From Hondaea fermentalgiana (Eukaryota > Sar > Bigyra > Thraustochytrida > Thraustochytriidae): a stretch of 35,044 nucleotides of DNA. A model generated the notes under the pieces. It did no database searches. It had not been told where the DNA came from and saw only the letters and a list, made by a program, of their open reading frames with translations. The translations under genes and the position numbers were made by a program. Below are positions 27,635-35,044 of the stretch, piece after piece (the first letter of the stretch is position 1; each line of letters opens with the position of its first letter). The stretch covers positions 48,022-83,065 of the forward strand of contig NPFB01000116.1 of assembly GCA_014084085.1 (NCBI GenBank). Reading direction: 5' to 3'.

Positions 27635-28098
27635 TCAATGGATAATGTCGTCGCCGTCCTCATCGACAACAGGTTTGGGGGGCGGGCCGCATGGCTCGAT
27701 CATCTTTTCCAAAAGATTCAGACGGGTGCGCTCGAGGGACTCATTCTCGGCAACTGCGAAATATGTGAGGAGATCGTTATGACCGAGGAATGATGCAAGG
27801 GAATCCCGCTGCATGTTCACGCCCCACTCAAACTTGGTCATATCTGGATGACCTGTGCCAACAAATTTGTTCTGCAGATGCTCCCAGTTCTTCCCCAGGG
27901 ACACGTTTACGTTAAATCTATCGGTCGACTGTGAGCAAGTGTCCGCAAATCGCGTCAGTTAAGCTTGCGCATTTCCATATCCACGCCTTCCTCTGCTGCC
28001 GTCGTGCACAACGTCGTCTTGCGTCGTCTTGTCACGCTGCAGCGATTTGCTTGCCTTTTTTCCCTATGGTTGGCCTGCACCACTATCTAACGCACCAT
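27635..28098 (-). CDS. SF3B5: Splicing factor 3B subunit 5 (SF3B5/SF3b10), start codon on its own exon
   Basis: SF3B5 is a small subunit of SF3b in the U2 snRNP and helps hold the branch-site helix. The model is exon 1 coding part 28096-28098 (only ATG), a 167 bp intron (GTGCGT...TCACAG), and exon 2 27635-27928. It encodes 98 residues against 86 in human. The protein begins M-STDRFNVN, matching human MTDRYTIH. It continues with EHLQNKFVGTGHPDMTKFEW, RDSLASFLGH, DLLTYFAVAENES and LLEKMIEPCGPPP, an almost complete family match from memory. No ATG lies in the exon 2 frame before these residues, and an in-frame TAA lies 37 bases upstream of the acceptor. The intron is therefore needed. A Pro/Asp-rich tail extends past the usual end. 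The gene is head to head with BCAS2. Confidence 0.9.
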
Positions 28099-28638
28099 CT
28101 TGAAGCTTGTCTTTGCCGCGGGGCCAGTCGACGGGTCTCGCCAAAGTACACGCGCTAGGCTTCCCACCCAACCCTGGCGCGCGCGAGAGAGACAGAAACT
28201 GACACAGAGACTCGGCCTCGCGCGACCAGCGGGCAGATCAATGATCGACTTCTGCTGCTAACCCAACTCCCGTTACACATGATTCAAAAACGACCTATAA
28301 GATTAAATAGGTCCGATCAGACGAAAACGCTTCGTTGGCCGAGGGACTCGCCCATCAACAAATCCGTACGCAAAGTCGCGCGCCGTTCCAGCTGGCGTGG
28401 CGGCGGCGGCGGCGGCGGCGGCGGCGTCATAGCTACGCGGCACGGTGTCGCCAAGCGCACTACGCGTTGGAAGCTTTAGGCACCTTCGTCGAGCCCGCGA
28501 GGACGGCGAAACGGTGATCGTCGACAACTTCTTGTTCTTCTCCTGCTTCATCGTCGTCGTGGACACCAGCCGCGAGCAAAGACAGACAAAACCCAAGGGA
28601 GGGCGGGGGGAGGGGCGCTGGATAAACAAGGGCAACGC
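28099..28638. promoter_or_regulatory. Bidirectional promoter region of SF3B5 and BCAS2
   Basis: This 540 bp separates the start codons of two divergently transcribed spliceosome genes and must carry both promoters. It contains a (GGC)9 run at 28399-28426. I see no clear TATA box. The assignment as promoter follows from gene order alone. Confidence 0.6.
28399..28426. repeat. (GGC)9 microsatellite
   Basis: Nine perfect GGC units plus one G lie 213 bp upstream of the BCAS2 start codon, within the shared spacer with SF3B5. Confidence 0.93.
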
Positions 28639-29439
28639 ATGGTCGATAACAGAACGACGATGACGGGCATTGATTACCTCCCTTATGCAGACCGTGAGCT
28701 CCAGCAAACTCCAGGACTCCGCGAAGAGGTCGAGGCGCTCATTGCGAGTGAGTGCAAACGCCGCCGCGACGCCGAGCCATTCGACGCGGAGAGCTTTCTC
28801 GTCGCCCAAGGTTTCGGCAACAGCCGAAATGAGCCCCTTCAAGACCCGGCCGCATCGACGACAGGAAACGAGTTCTTGACATCAGAGCTCCAGCGGGTCT
28901 TGAAGGAGGGCCCGGCGCCCGCGGAGGGTCTTCTCGAAGACGCTCGCTATCAAACGGTAGAGCGCCCGAGTGACGAAGCGTCGCCTGAGGCCTGGGAGTC
29001 CGCAATAAAACACAACACGCTCGTGCTCGAACGCCTCGATAACGAATTGATGGACGTTGAACTTCAAACAGAGTTCGGACCCAGCGCGTGGAAGATTTAC
29101 GCGCAAACGATGGAAGGCCTCGCCAATCGAGTCAAAACACGCTTGCAGCAAGTCGACGCAGACACGAACGCAATCAACCAGACACGTAAGGGTTCCCATA
29201 TTACCGCATATGAAAAGGAGCGCAAACTTCGCAACAAATGGCTTGAGCATATTCATCAAGTCAGACTCATTCGACAAGCGCTCGCGCAAACGCGAGTGTC
29301 AAGTAGTCCTGGCGAACCAAGCGCTAGTGCTAGTACTGTATCATCGCATGCGCAACCAGGTGACGCCGGCCCAAGAAATGGGATTCACGCCCGATCTGAC
29401 GCGGAGCGCGCCCCAGACCCCAAACGTCGCAAGACATAA
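28639..29439 (+). CDS. BCAS2: Pre-mRNA-splicing factor SPF27 (BCAS2), Prp19 complex
   Basis: BCAS2/SPF27 is a core helical subunit of the Prp19 complex (NTC), which stabilises the activated spliceosome. This is a 266-residue, intronless protein, slightly longer than the human 225. The first ATG is at 28639; a second at 28660 would give a start at MTGIDYLPY. Seen, aligned from memory: IDYLPYADRELQQTPGLREE (human VDALPYFDQGYEAPGVREA), the NEFLTSELQRV segment, AWESAIKHNTLVLERLDNEL, the conserved FGPSAWKIYAQTMEGL (human HGCNAWKVYNENLVHM), then a coiled coil ending near residue 218. The last 45 residues are Ser/Pro/Arg-rich and basic and do not match the family. Confidence 0.88.
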   Translation: MVDNRTTMTGIDYLPYADRELQQTPGLREEVEALIASECKRRRDAEPFDAESFLVAQGFGNSRNEPLQDPAASTTGNEFLTSELQRVLKEGPAPAEGLLEDARYQTVERPSDEASPEAWESAIKHNTLVLERLDNELMDVELQTEFGPSAWKIYAQTMEGLANRVKTRLQQVDADTNAINQTRKGSHITAYEKERKLRNKWLEHIHQVRLIRQALAQTRVSSSPGEPSASASTVSSHAQPGDAGPRNGIHARSDAERAPDPKRRKT

Positions 29440-32199
29440 TGAACCACACATCAGCATGAGGGCAAATCTCGTTTCCATATTCGATAGTGTTTCTGAAAAA
29501 TTGACTTTATAGCATGACTCTGCATCGCCATCAGCTGCAGATTGCCACTGCCACTACAACTGCCATTGCGAGCATCATCAGAGAAGAGTGTGCATCACGC
29601 GTTTGCAAGTTCTGAATGTGCCAATATTCGTTGTGGACGATGGCAAGGGTTGGAGAGGTCCATTCTCTCAGCTTTGATATCTTTTGAATCGAGCAAGCGA
29701 CAACAAGTCAACCTTTAGGACTGAAACAGCTTGATGCGTTGCCGCTGCCGTCGGCAGGCTTTTTGTGTCACGACCAGGATTGCACGCATCCTCAGATATC
29801 TGCTTTCGTCTCATTCCTTTCATAAGTCTCCTACATTTTCAGAGGGGATGGGTAGATGGATTTCCTCTCTCTAGGCTCTCTAGGCCTAGCCTAGACTTTA
29901 AAAGCCGCAGCCGCTGCCGGCTGCGGGTAAGAATGGCATGGCTTGCAGCAGCAGAGGCAGCAAGCCTTGGTCACAGTCATAGTCATTGGCTGTCATGCGC
30001 TTCACTCGATAGCCGCTTACCGAGACGTGACTCTGTCGATCCACTCATCATTTGCTTGGCACGCTTGTTTGAACGCGCGTGCACACCGCAGCCGTGTTTG
30101 CACGTACGTGAGCGGGAATATAAGTGTACAAGACGCTCAGCGGTGGAGGGAAGTCTCAGGTTCAGTAGACCACCCCGAAACAGAGACGCCGGCGGGCGAC
30201 CGGCCAGCTGCAGCGAACAGCTGCGGCAGCGGTCTACATACATTTTGCTGTTGTCGGAGCAGAACGGCGGGCGACCGGTCTCGAAGAGGAATGCACTCAA
30301 GCCCGCTGCTGACCCTCTGCATTTTCGTCTGCTCGACTCTCAGCGATCAGTGATCAGCCCCCTTCTTCCCTTCCTCCCTTTCTTTTCTTTTCTTCTTCGC
30401 ATGAGCAATAGTGGCGCCCTCATGGGCGGTGCTGGGCGATGATGCGCTGCCGCACCGGTCGCTTCCAGCCAGGCAGTCAGGCAGTCAGGCAGCCAGGCCG
30501 GCCAACCAGCCTCTGCAGATACAGGCCTGCTTCTTGTACACAAAATACTTCCGAGCTGCGGCAGGCGTGGCGGCTACACGCGTCCGCTCAATAGGCGCGG
30601 GAGCGTGTGCCTTTATGGGGACATGATAGCGACACGGCGTGTGACAGCAGTAAGACCCACTTCATGCCTCCCAAAAGTCCCGCACAGCTGGCGTGGCCAG
30701 CCAAGGACCCTGTCCTGCCTGTCCAAGACCTGACTGCTGGCCGTAGAGCGACCGGTCAAGGTAGATGTCGGGAAGCCCCGAAGCAAAGGGGCCGGCAACA
30801 AGCCTGATGCCGCTTACGTGCGTCGTGCGCAGAGATCGGCATCCCAACCGAGGCACGGCGTCACCCGCCCCTGGGTTTCTCTGGGTTGGAATGATCCTGC
30901 TCAAGCGGTCGGTTTGGAGAGCTCGCATGACCTGCGTATTGCCGGGAGTCATTCTCTCTCCAGGGTAGGATCGCTTGTTTCGGTGGGCAATTTTTCGCGT
31001 TGCATCCAGATGGACTCGACGACGATGACGACGATCACGAGCTTGAAAGGGGAAACTGCGAGAGAGGCGGCTTTGGCTTTTGCCGGCTTTCCAGGTTTTC
31101 CGCATCCCATGGCACATTGGATTCGGCCTCGAGTCTGACCGGCTGAATTGTTTTAGAGAGAGTGAGAGAGAGAATAAAGAAAAGAAAAAGGAAAATTATA
31201 AAAATTATAAAAGAAAGGGAAAAAAAATGATGGCGCTCCATTTTTTCAGTGTCAACGCGAGTGGTTCTTCGCAGCATCCGTCTAGTATACTATTACTAAA
31301 TAAAGCGCGGACTGTATCGCTCATCGGCCACATCTCTCGGGCCCTGCAGCCGGCAGCCGGCGCGGGCTCGGGCTGGTCGATAGAGGATGAGCATGCTCGC
31401 TCGGGCCACCCAGCACAGAGAAAGAGAGAGAGGGAGAGAGAGAGAGAGAGAGGTTGGCCCTCACTTGGCTCGTCGAGCGCGCTCTGCTAAGGCGGCGGCG
31501 AGTGGCGGCGCGGCACGGCATCCCACTGCCATTGATGAAAAAAAGGTTTTCAGCCCACCAAAGTTCATGGTGCAGCCAGAAGTTGTGGTCAATCAAGTTT
31601 AGGCTTGGCAACTTGGACTTCTTTTCTTCCTCCGGCCTCTTCTTTCCTCATGTCAAGTGCGAAGCCGGCCATCATGATGGCGGGGGCGGGCCGACTCGCC
31701 ATCCACTTCAAGTTGAGGTAAAAAAAAAAAGGAAATCCATTCGCTCCACATTGCCTTGACCTTTTCAGCTGGCACGGCCAGCTAAAAAAAATAATGGAAA
31801 GAAAAAGGAACTAAAAAGGAGAAAGAAAAAAGCCCGCTGCTTATCAATGTCTGGCACGCGCTCAGGCTCATCACGGCACGGTCTGCCAGAGGCCGATGAT
31901 GAGCAAACTGCGATCAGAGGGAGCGATCGGGCAAGCAAGTAGAGCAAGCCCAAACCAAAAACCGAGCTGCGAACGAGGCGCCAAAGACCAGGCGTCCAGC
32001 CCATTGCCTTTGGGTCTATCCTGCGTGTGCGAGGGCGTCGGCGCGCCATCAAGAAGAGCAGTACCACCGGAGCCAGGAGAGCGCGGAGAGCCCAGCCACT
32101 CGCAAGCAGCGAACGATCGAGCGTCACGTGAAGATGTGGCAGCTCGACGCCAGCGGCGCTGGGCGGCGACGCCCACGGGAGCCGCGGCCCGCACAGCCC
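29440..32199. other. 2.8 kb spacer without a supported gene
   Basis: No gene is supported between BCAS2 and the sulfatase. Overlapping short frames occur on both strands without motifs. Simple sequences include GCAGTCAG-type repeats (about 30468-30500), AAAAG/TTATAAAA-rich DNA (31165-31220) and a GA microsatellite (31417-31453). The last 100-200 bp probably hold the sulfatase promoter and 5' UTR. The longest ATG-initiated frame, 30662-31117 minus, has no recognisable feature. Confidence 0.5.
31417..31453. repeat. GA-rich microsatellite
   Basis: An AGAGAAAGAGAGAGAGGGAG-type interrupted GA repeat of about 37 bp lies in the spacer upstream of the sulfatase gene. Confidence 0.85.
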
Positions 32200-34278
32200 A
32201 TGCGATGGGCACGTCACATTGGCGTCGCACTTGGCGTACTCGCGTCCTGCTACATGTCTGCACATGTCCAAGCAAGAACGACCAAGCCCAACATTGTCCT
32301 CGTGTTGGCCGACGACCTGGGCATTGGGCAGGTTGACACGAGACAAAGTCGAGAAATCGGCGAGTATGACCCGGACACGGACACTCCCGTCCGAACAGAT
32401 AATCTATACGCTCTATCCGAAGAGTCTTTTGCGTTTGCTCGCTTCTACGCAGACTCCTCCGTGTGTGGGCCTTCTCGCTATGCCATGCTGACGGGGATCA
32501 GCATTGGCTCCAAGTACTCGCGCGTGCGCGGAAATCAGGGCGATGGGGTCGATCAGTACCTCAAGTCGAACAACGAGTTCGTCTTTGCCGAGATTCTGTC
32601 CTTGGTCGGATATCGCACGGCAGGCTTCGGAAAGTGGGGATTTCAGGAACGGCCCAAGGAGTGCGGGTTTGACTACTTCCTCGGCAAGCAAACGCACAAG
32701 TCTGCCCAGCGATACTTTGCAGAATACCTGTACGAGGACAACGGCACCGACGCTTTTTACACCACAGCGTATACGCCTAACAACTATGGTGTCACGGATG
32801 GCGACTTGGAGCTAAGCATCTGCAACCTCAACGCAACACGCGTTTGTGACTACGTGCCTGACGTGCTTCACAAACAAGCTATGGCCTGGCTTGAGGACGC
32901 GGCCGTGGACTCGGAAAACACGCCCTTCTTTTTGTTCTACTCGAGCCAGATCCCACACGATGGTGGAGGCGTGAGCTCGCAGAACGGAAATATCATGCCC
33001 ATTCAGTCGTACGATGGGCCGAGCGACTGCGACCAATGCTTTGACTACGAGGGCCGAGATGGATACTTGGATAAAATGGCCGCGCTAGGGTCCGCAGTGA
33101 CCAACCACCTTGACCAGCAAATTGGCGAACTCGCGAGTAAGCTTGATGCACTAGGCATCGCAAACGACACGCTCTTTATCGTACTTAGCGACAATGGACC
33201 CGCCATCAATATTGCTGATTCGGAAAGCGAATGGTCGCTCATCCTGGACAGTCCAATGCACGCCAACGCGGAGTTTAGAGGCTACAAGCGTCAGCTCTTT
33301 GAAGGCTCGTTGCGCGTGCCCAACCTCTTCCGGTGGCCCGGCGTAATCACAGGAGGTGCATATCTCGGACAACAAGCAGTGCAAATGTCGGATTTGGCCC
33401 CCACGCTCGTGGAGCTCGCCGGGATTGACCCGAAGTCGCACCCTGTGCAATTCAACGGCGTCTCCTTTGCGTCTGTCTTGCTCGCAAGTGACCAGCAAGG
33501 CGACTCTACCGTCAAAGATTTGCATGACTACTTGTATCATGAGCTCTGCTGGCACGACCAAGGTGTGATCGGGGAACACACGAACTGCGATGTTTCTGTT
33601 AGCTTTGGTAGCAATCTTCAGAATCGCGTGGAGTGGACCGCGCGTTCTGATTTGAATTTGAGCATGACGGACGAAAAAGCAGGATGGATTCAGGTTGACG
33701 AGAATCTGACCCGGTCGGACCTCTTGCCCGACGACTACACTCCGGAGATGCACAACATTAACGACGAGTACGACAACATCGCGACGAACTCCAAGCTCAG
33801 GCGGGCGGCTGATCTCGTTGCGAGCCATCGCATTCTACCTGGGGCCAACGATACAGGTCTATTAGGGATCTACACGTTGGCACCCACCATGGCTCCGACA
33901 AAGTACCCCACCAAGGCTCCAACGTTGAGTCCGACATTGAGCCCAACGAAGCAGCCCACCTCGTATCCGACGTCGCGACCTACGCTCCAGCCTACACAAG
34001 AACCCACTAATACGCCGTATCCTTCGCGAGCCCCAACGGCCTACCCAACGAAGCCTCCGACCGAGGCCCCGACTGGGACTCCAACAATTGCCCCAACGGA
34101 GTCACCTCCAGAAAAATCGAACGAGACTGGAGATGATGACGATGATGAGTACGATTCAGGATCGTCCTTGCCTGGCCAGAGCGGCGACGATAGCGATATC
34201 GTCCCTTCGTCCGGGCACGCTCTGCCCGTCTCATCTTTGGCTTTCTGTGTTCTTGGACTTCTTGCTTTGCTCTTCTGA
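32200..34278 (+). CDS. Secreted, probably surface-anchored type I sulfatase with PT-repeat stalk
   Basis: This protein hydrolyses sulfate esters, probably of polysaccharides or glycans outside the cell or in the secretory pathway. The chosen ATG at 32200 gives 692 residues with an N-terminal signal (RHIGVALGVLASCYMSAHVQA). An in-frame ATG at 32134 would add 22 charged residues. Seen: PNIVLVLADDLG with metal ligands Asp38 and Asp39. The sulfatase signature CGPSRYAMLTG has Cys89, the residue converted to formylglycine. IPHDGG and the second metal site SDNG (about 328-331) follow, then EGSLRVPNLFRWPG. The usual GKWH motif reads GKWGF. Residues from about 563 to 640 form a PT-x-x-PT Thr/Pro stalk, followed by an Asp-rich segment and a hydrophobic C-terminus (SSLAFCVLGLLALLF) that looks like a GPI signal or membrane anchor. 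The substrate is unknown. Confidence 0.9.
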   Translation: MRWARHIGVALGVLASCYMSAHVQARTTKPNIVLVLADDLGIGQVDTRQSREIGEYDPDTDTPVRTDNLYALSEESFAFARFYADSSVCGPSRYAMLTGISIGSKYSRVRGNQGDGVDQYLKSNNEFVFAEILSLVGYRTAGFGKWGFQERPKECGFDYFLGKQTHKSAQRYFAEYLYEDNGTDAFYTTAYTPNNYGVTDGDLELSICNLNATRVCDYVPDVLHKQAMAWLEDAAVDSENTPFFLFYSSQIPHDGGGVSSQNGNIMPIQSYDGPSDCDQCFDYEGRDGYLDKMAALGSAVTNHLDQQIGELASKLDALGIANDTLFIVLSDNGPAINIADSESEWSLILDSPMHANAEFRGYKRQLFEGSLRVPNLFRWPGVITGGAYLGQQAVQMSDLAPTLVELAGIDPKSHPVQFNGVSFASVLLASDQQGDSTVKDLHDYLYHELCWHDQGVIGEHTNCDVSVSFGSNLQNRVEWTARSDLNLSMTDEKAGWIQVDENLTRSDLLPDDYTPEMHNINDEYDNIATNSKLRRAADLVASHRILPGANDTGLLGIYTLAPTMAPTKYPTKAPTLSPTLSPTKQPTSYPTSRPTLQPTQEPTNTPYPSRAPTAYPTKPPTEAPTGTPTIAPTESPPEKSNETGDDDDDEYDSGSSLPGQSGDDSDIVPSSGHALPVSSLAFCVLGLLALLF

Positions 34279-34398
34279 TTACTGTATAGTATACAATGTT
34301 TGACCAGTATGAACCAATCATGATGATGCCATCTTTACCTCTTGAACACTAACTTCTACGAGGTATAGGCTGCACATATCCCGCTTGCACCTCCTCCT

Positions 34399-34446
34399 GC
34401 TGGTGGTGGTGCTGGTGCTGGTGCTGGTGGTGGTGCTGCTGCTGCT
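34399..34446. repeat. GGTGCT-type trinucleotide repeat
   Basis: Mixed GGT and GCT units follow each other without interruption for about 48 bp, roughly 120 bp past the sulfatase stop codon. Confidence 0.85.
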
Positions 34447-34697
34447 CAGCTCATTATTGCTGCTGTTGCTCTTCAACTTTTTCCGAGCAAGTCTTGAACG
34501 CGCCCGTCTTGTCGGAAGGTGCACGTGCTCGTGCACGTGCCCCTCCCTCTCTCCGCCGCACCCGTGCACACACACGTACACGTCATTATCTCCCGGTGCT
34601 CGAGCGCGTCCCGGCGCACTCGCTCCCGCTGCCACCGCCGACCAGGCCATTCCTCCGCGTGCCGCGGATCGCGCCCCGCCCCCTCGCGCTCCCCGCC

Positions 34698-34779
34698 CTC
34701 TCCCTCTCCCTCTCCCTCTCCATCTCCACCTCCCATCTCCATCTCCACCTCCATCTCCATCTCCATCCCATCTCCGCCT
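34698..34779. repeat. CTCTCC/CATCTC hexamer array
   Basis: A pyrimidine-rich tandem array of about 80 bp drifts from TCTCCC to TCTCCA units. It contains single-base deletions and insertions, consistent with replication slippage. Confidence 0.85.
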
Positions 34780-34997
34780 CCGTGGGCCTCTCCAACGTAG
34801 ACTCCATCGTAGACACGGCTCGGTCCCCTTCGCTGGCCACTTTCTCAGTCAGATCGCGGGCGGGCAAGAGCGACCAAGCGAGCAAAGCAGAATCCGCGCG
34901 CGCTCCTCGCGCCGACTGCCGCGCTCGACGGCCGCGCTCGGAGGCCCGCGCTCTCCGCCGCGCGCCCTCTCGCAGGCCAGCGCGCGCGCGCCCCTCG

Positions 34998-35026
34998 CAG
35001 GCAGGCAGGCAGGCAGGCAGGCAGGC
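34998..35026. repeat. GCAG tandem repeat
   Basis: Seven tandem GCAG units lie 18 bp from the window end. Confidence 0.9.
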
Positions 35027-35044
35027 GAGCAAGCGGACGCGGGG

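Larger units (their letters stand above)
34279..35044. other. 3' flank of the sulfatase gene, repeat-rich
   Basis: About 770 bp to the window end holds no supported gene. It is mostly low complexity: GGT/GCT repeats at 34399-34446, a TCTCCC/TCTCCA hexamer array at 34698-34779, and GCAG repeats at 34998-35026. A minus-strand gene starting beyond the window cannot be excluded. Confidence 0.5.

Noticed and set aside
31765..32346. 193-codon minus-strand frame overlapping the sulfatase 5' end
   Set aside because: It runs antisense to the signal and active-site region of a well-supported gene and has no motif of its own.
34586..35032. Minus-strand frame of 148 codons at the window end
   Set aside because: Its sequence comes from GCAG and hexamer repeats (poly Cys-Leu-Pro-Ala and Glu-Arg-Trp runs), with no family signal.

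Overview
This window is nuclear DNA from a eukaryotic protist, most likely a stramenopile and probably a labyrinthulomycete (thraustochytrid-like) organism. That placement is inference. It rests on moderately GC-rich DNA, genes that are intronless or carry short GT-AG introns (79 to 167 bp here), and a secreted sulfatase with a long PT-x-x-PT stalk of the kind common in stramenopile surface proteins. Every recognisable gene is eukaryotic: splicing, mRNA export, ribosome stalk, gamma-tubulin complex, tubby and PIH-domain proteins. I see no prokaryotic operon, CRISPR array, rRNA or tRNA gene, or intact transposon.

Layout. 0.5-3.6 kb: a 713-residue basic disordered protein with RPxSAP motifs (+) and a small PSI-like single-pass membrane protein (-). 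3.6-7.9 kb: 4.2 kb of simple-sequence-rich DNA with no gene I can support. 7.9-13.4 kb: a GCP5-type gamma-tubulin complex protein (+) converging on a guanylate-binding-protein-type GTPase (-). 13.4-17.6 kb: a 1.4 kb spacer with a 33 bp tandem duplication and phased T-tracts, then THOC3 (+, two exons) converging on a tubby protein (-). 18.6-20.1 kb: RMI2 (+, two exons) and CINP (-, five exons), tail to tail with 24 bp between stop codons. 20.7-24.9 kb: a calcineurin B/CHP-like EF-hand protein (-, three exons), a coiled-coil protein (+) and a PIH1D2-like protein (-). 25.5-28.6 kb: ribosomal stalk protein P0 (-), then SF3B5 (-) head to head with BCAS2/SPF27 (+). 29.4-32.2 kb: gene-poor. 32.2-34.3 kb: sulfatase (+).

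Genes with related jobs sit close together. RMI2 (double Holliday junction dissolution) and CINP (replication and checkpoint factor) converge. SF3B5 (U2 snRNP) and BCAS2 (Prp19 complex) diverge from one 540 bp spacer. Several products point to a cell with a centrosome/basal body and flagella: GCP5, tubby, the PIH1D2-like protein and perhaps the RPxSAP protein.

Four genes (RMI2, CINP, SF3B5, the EF-hand protein) and the THOC3 start become complete only when exons are joined. The splice models were built by hand from reading frame, GT-AG sites and family alignment from memory. No search was run.
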